This document shows, one piece after another, positions 7,688 to 14,214 of a stretch of 21,268 bases of DNA; positions within the stretch are counted from its first letter, which is position 1, and each line of letters begins with the position of its first letter. Under the pieces are notes generated by a model. It did not search any database. It was not told where the DNA came from and worked only from the letters and a program-made list of their open reading frames with translations. The DNA is from Actinomycetes bacterium (GTDB lineage Bacteria > Actinomycetota > Actinomycetes > Streptosporangiales > Streptosporangiaceae), in NCBI GenBank assembly GCA_025964635.1, contig JAOPYP010000542.1, positions 1-21,268 on the forward strand, in the 5' to 3' direction. Both the position numbers and the translations under genes were made by a program.

Positions 7688-8521
7688 TCACTTCCCCTCT
7701 GGCGGGATGATCGCCACCGGACGGGTGGGCGAACCGGTCGCGCCGACGAGCTTCAATGGCAGGCTGACGAACAGGAACTCCCGCGCGCCGGACGCGGCCA
7801 GGTCCTCCAGGAGCAGGTTTTCGAAGATCAGGATGCCGGCCCTGGCCAGCAGCAGCGTGTGGTTGGGCAGGCTGTGCCCGAGCACCTGGTCGACATATCC
7901 AGGCAGGTCCCAGGACATGTTGTCGGCGCCGACCGCGTACACGCCGCGTTCGGCGGCCCATTCGCCGGAGCTCCTGGCCATCCCGCCGCCAGAGATATAG
8001 TCCGGGTCGTCCCAGGCCGCGCCCCAACCGGTGTGGATGAGCAGGACGTCACCCGGTCGCACGGTGACCGCCTGGTGCTCGGCGGCCGCCTCGAGTTCGT
8101 CCCGTTCGACCAGGTACCGCGGCGGGAGCCGCTCGCCACGCTCCTCGACCAGGTCGATGAGGACACCGCGGCGGACGATCGGCGGGAGGGCCTCGGCCGA
8201 GAGGACCCGCACGCCGCCCGGGTCCTGATTGGCCGCGGACACGGGGACGCCGCCGAACATGTGCATGTCCTCGGCCTGGTGGCACAGCGCGTCGACGTGC
8301 GTTCCGGCGTGATCAGCGGTCAGGATCATCCCGGCCGCACTGGTCCGGCTCTCCAGCCCCTGCTCGTGCCTGCGGTGCAGCATGAACGTGTAGTTGGGCG
8401 CGTTGGCGGGGAACATGGGCATCCCGGCGAAGCGCGGCTGCTCGAGATCGATCACGCGAGCGTCCGTCAGCTCGCTGATCAGCGCGGCCGCTGTTCCGGC
8501 CGTGGCGGGCGCGCCGGTCAT
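7688..8521 (-). CDS. Cyclase-family metal-dependent hydrolase (kynurenine formamidase-like)
   Basis: Cyclase superfamily protein of 277 residues. This fold contains kynurenine formamidase, isatin hydrolase and related amide, lactam or ring hydrolases. The metal-binding signature HxGTHxDxxxH is intact at 71-81 (HAGTHVDALCH), and the later GDVLLIHTGWG and VGADNMSWD segments are typical. No signal peptide is seen, so it is cytoplasmic. The ATG overlaps the stop of the upstream carboxymuconolactone-decarboxylase-like gene (ATGA). Its neighbours (MmgE/PrpD, DapA, FAH) suggest hydrolytic opening of a lactone, lactam or cyclic 1,3-dicarbonyl in a degradation route rather than tryptophan catabolism, since no kynureninase or tryptophan dioxygenase is nearby. 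That role is inferred from context. Confidence 0.9.
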   Translation of the reverse strand: MTGAPATAGTAAALISELTDARVIDLEQPRFAGMPMFPANAPNYTFMLHRRHEQGLESRTSAAGMILTADHAGTHVDALCHQAEDMHMFGGVPVSAANQDPGGVRVLSAEALPPIVRRGVLIDLVEERGERLPPRYLVERDELEAAAEHQAVTVRPGDVLLIHTGWGAAWDDPDYISGGGMARSSGEWAAERGVYAVGADNMSWDLPGYVDQVLGHSLPNHTLLLARAGILIFENLLLEDLAASGAREFLFVSLPLKLVGATGSPTRPVAIIPPEGK

Positions 8522-8925
8522 CGCGGGCCGTCCGCCGCGGCCGTCCCGGCGGCGGCCAGGTAGCTGGCGACCTCTTCATCCGCGATGCCGACCCCGGCCA
8601 CCGCCTTCGCCACCCCGGCGTAGACGGCCACATGCTTGAGGACCGCGGCGATCTGCTCGGGGCTGCACCCGTTCCGCAGCGCGCCCCGGACGTGCAGCCT
8701 GACCTCGCTCAGCTGGCCGAGCACGGTGACCACGGCGATCGTCAGCAGACTGCGCACCTGCGGTTCGAGCGTGTCGTCGAGCCACGCCTCACCCCACACC
8801 CAGCGGGTCACGAACTGCTGGAATGGGGCGGTGAAGGGGGTTGCCTTGGTGGTGACGGCGTCCACGTAGTCGTCGCCGAGCACCTTCCGCCGCACTGACA
8901 TGGCCCGTTCGAAGCTCTCATCCAT
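8518..8925 (-). CDS. Carboxymuconolactone decarboxylase (CMD)-family protein
   Basis: Small all-helical CMD-family protein of 135 residues, the size of 4-carboxymuconolactone decarboxylase (PcaC). The core TLEPQVRSLLTIAVV, then LHVRGALRNGCSPEQI and HVAVYAGVAKAV matches PcaC-type proteins. No CxxC is present, so it is not the AhpD peroxidase type. The ATG at 8925 is fixed by a near-perfect AAGGAGGA at 8937-8944 with an 11-base spacer; the frame continues upstream to 9273 but is non-coding there. It is the first gene of the minus-strand operon, and its stop overlaps the cyclase start (ATGA). PcaC decarboxylates a gamma-lactone of the protocatechuate route; no other pca genes are here, so a related decarboxylase or isomerase step on another lactone is more likely. 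Confidence 0.88.
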   Translation of the reverse strand: MDESFERAMSVRRKVLGDDYVDAVTTKATPFTAPFQQFVTRWVWGEAWLDDTLEPQVRSLLTIAVVTVLGQLSEVRLHVRGALRNGCSPEQIAAVLKHVAVYAGVAKAVAGVGIADEEVASYLAAAGTAAADGPR

Positions 8926-9065
8926 GGTTAGTAACGTCCTCCTTGGGGCAACCGCCGGGCCGGCCCTGGACGCGGGTAGACGCGCAGTCTCAGCAGCGCC
9001 GGCTGACGGCCCGGGCCGGCAGCTGGGCGTCCGCGGGGAATCTGGCGCTATGTCCGTCCAGTTAG

Positions 9066-9082
9066 GTACACTGCTGTATACA
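9066..9082. promoter_or_regulatory. Candidate operator dyad overlapping the promoter
   Basis: GTACAC (9066-9071) and GTATAC (9076-9081) form an imperfect dyad with a four-base spacer, and TGTATACA (9075-9082) is itself a perfect palindrome covering the minus-strand -10. The GTATAC core resembles operators of FadR/FCD-type GntR regulators such as VanR. Binding here would block the promoter. The assignment to a regulator family is inference. Confidence 0.4.
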
Positions 9083-9104
9083 TCGGGCTGAGAGAACGTG
9101 TCAA
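9075..9104 (-). promoter_or_regulatory. Sigma-70-like promoter for the minus-strand catabolic operon
   Basis: Read on the minus strand, a consensus -35 TTGACA (9104-9099) is followed after 18 bases by a -10 TATACA (9080-9075). A start point near 9068 would give a leader of about 140 bases before the CMD-family ATG at 8925. In such GC-rich DNA a full TTGACA with a TATA-like partner at correct spacing is unlikely by chance. Confidence 0.6.
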
Positions 9105-9176
9105 GAAACGTCCATGTGGGTGCGCCGGGGACGACGAACACGCAGGTCGTCGCCCTTCGGCGCGCCGGATCGGCAT

Positions 9177-9191
9177 ACCCCGCGCCGGGGT
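9177..9191 (+). other. Small leader hairpin upstream of the SDR gene
   Basis: ACCCCG and CGGGGT arms flank a CGC triloop. A second stem with CGACGA and TCGTCG arms lies at 9132-9152. Both would lie in the 5' leader of the plus-strand operon if it starts near the divergent promoter. No known riboswitch class is recognised. Confidence 0.3.
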
Positions 9192-9250
9192 CGCCGCGGC
9201 CGGCCGCGCCCGCTGACGAGGGTTCCTGGCGGGACCCGTAAGGCAGGGAG

Positions 9251-10012
9251 ATGCTGGCCGTGGACCTTGACATGTCAGGGCGTGTCTACATCGTCAGCGG
9301 TGGCAGCCGTGGGCTCGGCTTCGCCACCGCCCAGCGGCTCGTCGCCGAGGGAGGCCGCGTGGTGGTCTCCGGGCGCAGCGCGGAGTCGGTGGCCGCGGCC
9401 ACCGAGAAGCTCGGCGGGCCGGAGTGCGCGGCCGGCGTGGTGGCCGACAACGCGGACGCCGCCGTCGGGGACACGCTGACCGAGGCGGCCCGCAGCAGCT
9501 TTGGCCGTCTCGACGGCGTGCTGATCAGCACCGGGGGGCCGGCTCCGGGGGCGACGATGGACATCTCCGACGACCAGTGGCTCGGCGCGTTCGAGTCACT
9601 GTTCCTCGGCGCGATCCGGATCGCCCGGGCGGCGGCCCGCGTCCTGCCGCCCGGCGGCGTGATCGCGTTCGTGCTGTCGTCCTCGGTGAAGTCGCCGCTC
9701 AGCCAGCTGGCCCTGTCCAACGGCCTTCGCCCGGGCCTGGCCATGGCCGCGAAGACACTGGCCGACGAGCTTGGCCCGGCCGGCATCCGGGTGGTGGGGG
9801 TGATGCCCGGCCGGATCGCCACCGCGCGCACCGAGGAACTGGATGGGCGCGCCCCCGGCCGGCGCGAGGCGGCCGAGGCCACCATCCCGCTGCGCCGCTA
9901 CGGCGACCCGGACGAGTTCGGGCGAGTCGCCGCGTTCCTCCTCTCACCGGCGGCCTCGTACCTGACCGGCCTGGTCGTCCCCGTCGACGGGGGGGCGATG
10001 CGGTGCCTGTAA
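9251..10012 (+). CDS. SDR-family oxidoreductase with altered catalytic residues
   Basis: Short-chain dehydrogenase/reductase with a Rossmann fold, 253 residues from ATG 9251. GTG 9260 is equally possible and lies at a better distance (9 bases) from AGGGAG at 9245-9250. The cofactor loop is SGGSRGLG at 16-23, the NNAG-like motif is degenerate (STGG, 93-96), and Ser143-145 supply the catalytic serine. The usual YxxxK is replaced by S156-x-x-x-R160 (SNGLR). The C-terminus keeps the PGRIAT and DGG segments of FabG-like SDRs. Such non-YxxxK members are often annotated as 3-oxoacyl-ACP reductases, but their chemistry is uncertain. First gene of the plus-strand operon; the FAH gene starts within its last codons. 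It probably oxidises, reduces or only binds a hydroxy/oxo intermediate. Confidence 0.9.
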   Translation: MLAVDLDMSGRVYIVSGGSRGLGFATAQRLVAEGGRVVVSGRSAESVAAATEKLGGPECAAGVVADNADAAVGDTLTEAARSSFGRLDGVLISTGGPAPGATMDISDDQWLGAFESLFLGAIRIARAAARVLPPGGVIAFVLSSSVKSPLSQLALSNGLRPGLAMAAKTLADELGPAGIRVVGVMPGRIATARTEELDGRAPGRREAAEATIPLRRYGDPDEFGRVAAFLLSPAASYLTGLVVPVDGGAMRCL

Positions 10013-10935
10013 CCCCGGGAGGCCAGCTGCGCCTCGCCCGGGCCCTGACACCCGAGGGCACAGCGGCCGACGGGGTGGTCTCCGGCGGCCGCTTCATCCC
10101 CCTCGGCGCGTTCGCCTCGCTCGATGGGGTCACGATTGCTGACCTGCTGCCCGGCTGGGCGGAAAACCTGGACGTGCTCCGCGCCGCTCTGGCCGGCCGG
10201 CCGGATCTGGACCGGCCCGGCTCCTGGCTGGTCAGCAGCACCCGGCTGCTGCCGCCGGTCACCCCGCGGCAGATCTTCCAGGTGGCGCTCAATTACGCCG
10301 ATCACGCCGCTGAGATGGCGCTGCCCATCCCGGAGGAGCCGTTCGTGTTCGCGGGGCTGCCCAGCGCCCTGTGCGGGCCGTATGACGATGTCGTCCTGCC
10401 GCCGACCGGGCAGCATGACTGGGAGCTCGAGCTGGCTGTGATCATCCGCCGCCGCGCCCGCCACGTGGATCGCGCCGAGGCGGCCGGCTGTATCGCGGGG
10501 TACACGATCGCGAACGACCTGACGACGCGGGACCGGCTGCGGCGGCCCGAGGCCGGCCGCACTGACTACCTGGCCGCGAAGAACCCGCCCACGTTTCTGC
10601 CCACCGGGCCATTCCTGGTGCCCGCCGACGAGGTGGACGCGGCGCGGCTGCCCATGACCCTGTCCGTCAACGGGCAGGTGATGCAGCACGGGTCGACCGC
10701 AACCATGGTGTTCGATGTGCCCAGCCTGATCGCCACGCTCTCCGCCCAGGTAGAACTGCTGCCGGGGGACCTGTTGCTGACGGGTACGCCCGCGGGCACC
10801 GGGCACGCGCGCGGCCGGTTCCTGCAGCCGGGAGATCTCATCGAGGCGGCCATCGGAGATCTCGGGCAGCAGCGGAACCACTGCGTGGCCGGGCAGGCGC
10901 CCCGGGCCGGGCTGGGCGGTCGCCGTGCCGCGTGA
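10003..10935 (+). CDS. FAH-family protein, long form with N-terminal domain
   Basis: Second FAH-superfamily enzyme of the window, 310 residues, with an N-terminal domain of about 85 residues before the catalytic fold, as in ureidoglycolate lyase-like and acylpyruvase-like proteins. Landmarks are VALNYADHAAEM at 94-105, the metal pair E141/E143 (WELELAVI), D172 in the well kept motif NDLTTRD at 171-177, K193 (AAKNPPTFLPTGP) and LLTGTPAGTG at 258-267. All metal ligands are present. The GTG at 10003 overlaps the SDR stop by ten bases and follows a G-rich run that can serve as ribosome site; the open frame further upstream (to 9424) is a shadow of the SDR gene. It is only distantly similar to the short FAH protein of the opposite operon, so the two are unlikely to be recent duplicates. 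Substrate unknown. Confidence 0.92.
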   Translation: MPVTPGGQLRLARALTPEGTAADGVVSGGRFIPLGAFASLDGVTIADLLPGWAENLDVLRAALAGRPDLDRPGSWLVSSTRLLPPVTPRQIFQVALNYADHAAEMALPIPEEPFVFAGLPSALCGPYDDVVLPPTGQHDWELELAVIIRRRARHVDRAEAAGCIAGYTIANDLTTRDRLRRPEAGRTDYLAAKNPPTFLPTGPFLVPADEVDAARLPMTLSVNGQVMQHGSTATMVFDVPSLIATLSAQVELLPGDLLLTGTPAGTGHARGRFLQPGDLIEAAIGDLGQQRNHCVAGQAPRAGLGGRRAA

Positions 10936-11704
10936 CCAGCGGACGGTCTTCGGTGCGGACCCGGAGTCTTATGACAGCCTGCGCCCTGGGTATCCAGCGG
11001 CCTTGCTGGATACCGTCACGGCGGTCGCCGGGATCCGTCCCGGTGACCGGGTCCTCGAAATAGGCGCCGGCACCGGCAAAGCCACCCGCGCCATGGCGGA
11101 AAGAGGCTGGCGCCTTACCTGCCTGGAGCCGAGCGCCGAGATGCGCCAGCAGCTCGCGACGGTGTGCGCCGGCCAGCCCGCGGTCACCGTATCCGGTCAC
11201 TTCCTCGAGACCTTTCCCGGCGGGGACCGGTTCCGCGTGGCCCTGGCCGCACAGTCATGGCACTGGACCGATCCGGACGTGCGCTACCAGCGTGTCCATG
11301 AACTGCTCGCTCCCGGCGGCTGGCTCGCGCTGACCTGGAACACGCCCCGGCGCCTGGACCGGAGCCTCGACGCGGACCTGGACGCCCTGTACGGAGCACA
11401 CGCGAGCGGGCTGAGCGCCCGCGAGCCGGGAGCGGCGGGCGTGCACCGCGGGCAGTGGTCCACCGGCGAGCTGGCCGCCAGCCCGTTGTTCGGGGTGGTC
11501 CTGCACTGGCGGCATGACTGGCTGGAGAGCTACGACGCTGACCGGTACGCCCGGCTGCTCGCGACCCAGTCCGACCACCTGATGCTCGACCCAGCAGTCC
11601 TGTCCACCCTGGTGAGAGGGCTGCGGCAGCTCGTGAACCGCCATGGCGGCCGCGTCACCCTCGCCTACGCCACCGACCTGTATCTCGCCCAGCGAGCACC
11701 GTAA
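10925..11704 (+). CDS. Class I SAM-dependent methyltransferase
   Basis: Soluble Rossmann-fold methyltransferase of 259 residues. Motif I is LEIGAGTGKAT at 44-54, the acidic residue ending beta-2 is E68 (CLEPS), AAQSWHW at 108-114 stands at motif II, and LLAPGGWLAL at 127-136 is motif III. It resembles the common actinobacterial group with an N-terminal FGxxxxxYDxxRPGYP segment, seen here at 9-23. GTG 10925 overlaps the FAH stop by 11 bases, so it is coupled to the catabolic genes and not a chance neighbour. The acceptor (an oxygen, nitrogen or carboxylate) cannot be told. A methyltransferase is unusual in a degradation operon; it could protect or detoxify an intermediate, or the operon may be partly biosynthetic. 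Confidence 0.92.
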   Translation: MPRDQRTVFGADPESYDSLRPGYPAALLDTVTAVAGIRPGDRVLEIGAGTGKATRAMAERGWRLTCLEPSAEMRQQLATVCAGQPAVTVSGHFLETFPGGDRFRVALAAQSWHWTDPDVRYQRVHELLAPGGWLALTWNTPRRLDRSLDADLDALYGAHASGLSAREPGAAGVHRGQWSTGELAASPLFGVVLHWRHDWLESYDADRYARLLATQSDHLMLDPAVLSTLVRGLRQLVNRHGGRVTLAYATDLYLAQRAP

Positions 11705-11732
11705 TGCCGGGCACGCGACGATCGGAGGCCTC

Positions 11733-12548
11733 ATGACCCTGCCGTTGTCCGGGTGCAGCTTCGGCTGGCTGCATCGGGCCGCGCTGCCCGATGCGCTGCG
11801 GGCCCTCGCCCGCCACGGTTTCCGCTCGCTGGAACTGACCACCGCACCACCGCACCTGTTCGCCCCGGCCTTCGGACTCTACGAGCGGCGGGAACTGGCG
11901 CAGGCGCTGGCGGCCCTGGGAATGAGGGTGGTCTCGGTCAATCCGAGTTTCGTGGACATCAACCTGATCAGCACGAACCCGGAGATCTGTGAGATCAGCG
12001 TGCGCCAGATCATCGCCAACCTGGAGCTGGCCGCCGATGTCGGCGCGTCGTTCGTGGTGGTGATCCCGGGCCGCCGGCACGCCCTGGCCCCGGCTCCCGA
12101 TCAGGCCGCCCGGGCCGTGCTTGACCGGCAACTGGACCGGCTCGTCGCCCGGGCCGCGGAACTGGGGGTCACGATCGCCCTGGAAAACAGTCCCTACGGA
12201 TACCTGGGCGGTTCCGCCGACCTGATCGAGATCGTGGACCGCTGGGACTCCCCGCAGCTGCGCATCACCTATGACGTGGCCAACGCCCTGGCCATCGAGG
12301 ACCCGGCCGAGGGAGTCCGCCGGATCGGCCCGCGCCTCGCCCTCGCCCACGTCAGCGACACCTGGCGGGACACCTGGGCGCACACCTCCGCCGGCCGGGG
12401 CGAGGTCAACTTTCCCGCATTCGCCGCGGCCCTGACCGAGATCGGCTTCGGCGGCCCGACCGTGTACGAACTGGTCGACGGCGAGGACCCGGAACCCCGG
12501 CTGCCAGCTGACCTGGCCGCCCTCGCGGCTGCGGGCTGGGCCCCATGA
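11733..12548 (+). CDS. Sugar phosphate isomerase/epimerase-family TIM-barrel protein (AP endonuclease 2 fold)
   Basis: Xylose-isomerase-like TIM barrel of 271 residues. The ATG at 11733 has CGGAGG at 11723-11728 with a four-base spacer; the frame extends upstream inside the methyltransferase gene, but that part is not coding. Likely metal ligands are E151 (ALENSPYG), D181 (TYDVANAL), H206 (LAHVSDTW) and E246 (VYELVDG), matching the Glu-Asp-His-Glu pattern of the family. Relatives include inosose dehydratase, hydroxypyruvate isomerase and dehydroshikimate dehydratases, so isomerisation or dehydration of a hydroxy-ketone is possible. A gap of 28 bases separates it from the methyltransferase gene, and its stop overlaps the next start (ATGA). 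Confidence 0.9.
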   Translation: MTLPLSGCSFGWLHRAALPDALRALARHGFRSLELTTAPPHLFAPAFGLYERRELAQALAALGMRVVSVNPSFVDINLISTNPEICEISVRQIIANLELAADVGASFVVVIPGRRHALAPAPDQAARAVLDRQLDRLVARAAELGVTIALENSPYGYLGGSADLIEIVDRWDSPQLRITYDVANALAIEDPAEGVRRIGPRLALAHVSDTWRDTWAHTSAGRGEVNFPAFAAALTEIGFGGPTVYELVDGEDPEPRLPADLAALAAAGWAP

Positions 12549-14155
12549 TGCCCTCGATACCAGCCCGGGCCGACGTGGTCGTCGCCGGAAGCGGCGCGGC
12601 CGGGCTCACCGCCGCCCTCGCCGCCGCGACCCAGGGCGCCGACGTCCTGCTGGTCGAGCGGGCCGGGCACCTGGGCGGGACCTCGGCGCTGTCCGGAGGC
12701 CGGGTCTGGATACCAGCCGGCGACCTCAGCGGCGGTGACACACCCGCCGCGGCGGCGGCCTACCTGGACGGCATCTTCAGCCACCGCTACCGGCACATGA
12801 CCGAGGCCTTCATCGCCACCGCGCCGGAGATGGCCCGCTTCGTCGAGGGCCACAGCGAGCACCGCTTCGTGGCCTGCCGGCGCTACCCGGACTACGACCC
12901 GTCCCGCCCGGGTGCGACCCTTCGCGGCCGGGCCCTGGACATGCTGCCCCTCGACTCCAGAAAGCTCGATCCGCTGGCCAGGAACGTCCTGCTGCCGCCC
13001 GGATACCTGCCGATGTCGTTCGCCGAGTGGGACACCTGGCGCTATCCGGACCACTTCGACTGGGACCTGCTGCGGGAACGGGAGCGGACCGGCGTCAGGA
13101 CCGGTGGCGCGGCCCTCGTCGCCGCGCTGGCCGACGGCGCGGTGAAGGCGGGTGCCCGGATACTGACCGGCGTACGGCTGGCCGGCACGGGTCAATCAGG
13201 CTCAGGTCAATCAGGCCCGGGTCAATCAGGCCCGGGACCGGGTTCCGCCGTTGTGGAGCGCGGCGGCCAGATGACCACCGTCGCCGCGACCGCGGTCATC
13301 CTGGCCACCGGCGGCTTCGACTGGGACCGGCAGCTGCGCGGCCGGTGGCAGCCGGCCGCGCAGCGGGCCAGCGGGGCCCCGCCCTCCAATACCGGCGACG
13401 GGTTGCGCATCGCCGAGCAGGCTGGGGCCATCACCGACAACATGGCCGAAGGCTGGTGGATGCCGATGATGGCGGTCCCCGGGGAAACCTTGCTCGGCGA
13501 GCAGTTCTACCGGTCACTGATTCGTGAGCGCGGCCTGCCGCGGCAGATCATGGTCAACGCCGCGGGCCGGCGCTTCGTCAACGAGGCACGGCCCTACAAC
13601 GAGATCGGCAAGGCGCTTCACCGTGAGAGCGGACCCGTGCACCTGATCTTCGACGAGACGTACCGCGCCACCTACCCGATGCCGGGCGTTCCCCGGGACG
13701 GGCCGGTGCCGGGCTGGGTGGCCAGTGGTCGCTCGATCGCCGGGCTGGCCAGCACCATCGGTGCTGACTCCGCCACCCTGGCTGCCACCGTCCGCCGCTG
13801 GAACCAGGCCTGCGCTACCGGCGCGGACCGCGACTTCGGCCGCGGGGAGGACGCCTACCAGCAGTTTTGCGGTGACCCGGCCGTCCGGCCCAACCCCAGC
13901 CTTGGACCGCTCGACCAGGCACCGTACTACGCGGTGGAGGTCCTGGCCGGGACCATCGGAACCAAGGGCGGTCCGGTCACCGACATCGATGGGGCCGTGC
14001 TCAGCCAGGACGGAGGCACCATCGCGGGCTTGTACGCCGTGGGCAACGCCGCCGCGTTCTGGACGGCGGACGGGTATCCCGGCCCGGGCGCCACGCTCGC
14101 GGTGGGCATGACGATGGGATACCGCGCGGGGCGGCACGCGGCAGCCTCCGGCTGA
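12545..14155 (+). CDS. FAD-dependent oxidoreductase (fumarate reductase / 3-ketosteroid dehydrogenase-like)
   Basis: Flavoprotein of 536 residues, in the same superfamily as the TcuA-like protein of the opposite operon but of the ketosteroid-dehydrogenase branch. It has GSGAAG at 15-20, E38 ending beta-2, GGTSALSGG at 44-52, ATGGFDWD in mid-protein and a C-terminal GLYAVGNAAAFWTADGYPG followed by GATLAVGMTMGYRAG. It probably introduces a double bond next to a carbonyl or carboxyl group (delta-1-dehydrogenase type). No signal peptide. Its ATG overlaps the previous stop (ATGA). A loop at about residues 216-231 is built from a 15-base tandem repeat giving Gly-Gln-Ser-Gly-rich sequence, so the length of that loop may vary. 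Last gene of the plus-strand operon. Class is secure, substrate unknown. Confidence 0.9.
   Translation: MMPSIPARADVVVAGSGAAGLTAALAAATQGADVLLVERAGHLGGTSALSGGRVWIPAGDLSGGDTPAAAAAYLDGIFSHRYRHMTEAFIATAPEMARFVEGHSEHRFVACRRYPDYDPSRPGATLRGRALDMLPLDSRKLDPLARNVLLPPGYLPMSFAEWDTWRYPDHFDWDLLRERERTGVRTGGAALVAALADGAVKAGARILTGVRLAGTGQSGSGQSGPGQSGPGPGSAVVERGGQMTTVAATAVILATGGFDWDRQLRGRWQPAAQRASGAPPSNTGDGLRIAEQAGAITDNMAEGWWMPMMAVPGETLLGEQFYRSLIRERGLPRQIMVNAAGRRFVNEARPYNEIGKALHRESGPVHLIFDETYRATYPMPGVPRDGPVPGWVASGRSIAGLASTIGADSATLAATVRRWNQACATGADRDFGRGEDAYQQFCGDPAVRPNPSLGPLDQAPYYAVEVLAGTIGTKGGPVTDIDGAVLSQDGGTIAGLYAVGNAAAFWTADGYPGPGATLAVGMTMGYRAGRHAAASG
13190..13236. repeat. Three 15-bp tandem repeats inside the flavoprotein gene
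   Basis: Units at 13190-13204, 13205-13219 and 13220-13234; units 2 and 3 are identical and unit 1 differs at two of its last three bases. They encode Gly-Gln-Ser-Gly-Ser/Pro repeats. Their codons CAA and TCA are rare in this GC-rich DNA, so the block stands out in composition from the gene around it. Confidence 0.8.
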
Positions 14156-14214
14156 GCCCGTCCTCAGGCCCGCAGCAGCCTCGGCTGGCCAGCTAACTCA
14201 GCAGCCTCCGGCTG
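14142..14214. repeat. Three mini-hairpins at the convergent flavoprotein/MFS junction
   Basis: CAGCCTCCGGCTG occurs at 14142-14154 and 14202-14214, with the close variant CAGCCTCGGCTG at 14176-14187. Each has five-base perfect arms. A 15-base stretch including the outer copies is repeated exactly, 60 bases apart. One copy forms the end of the flavoprotein gene and one lies in the last codons of the MFS gene. They may act as weak bidirectional terminators. Confidence 0.5.

Larger units (their letters stand above)
8926..9250. promoter_or_regulatory. Divergent intergenic control region
   Basis: These 325 bases separate the two catabolic operons and hold no credible gene. They contain a promoter for the minus strand (9075-9104), an overlapping dyad (9066-9082), the strong ribosome site of the CMD-family gene (8937-8944) and two small hairpins in what would be the SDR leader (9132-9152 and 9177-9191). 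Both operons are therefore likely to be controlled together from here. The regulator is not obvious; no GntR- or TetR-type gene is in the window. Confidence 0.65.

Noticed and set aside
5570..7710. Two long plus-strand frames (5570-6769 and 6505-7710)
   Set aside because: Both lie opposite the DapA-like and MmgE/PrpD genes, which have intact active sites, and neither shows any family motif or ribosome site.
8926..9273. Longer start for the CMD-family protein, and a 63-codon plus-strand frame at 8900-9091
   Set aside because: The AAGGAGGA site and family length fix the start at 8925. The extension and the small plus-strand frame have no motif, and both cover the promoter region.
9424..10002. 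Upstream extension of the long FAH frame
   Set aside because: It is a second reading of the SDR gene; the GTG at 10003 with a G-rich ribosome site gives the family length.
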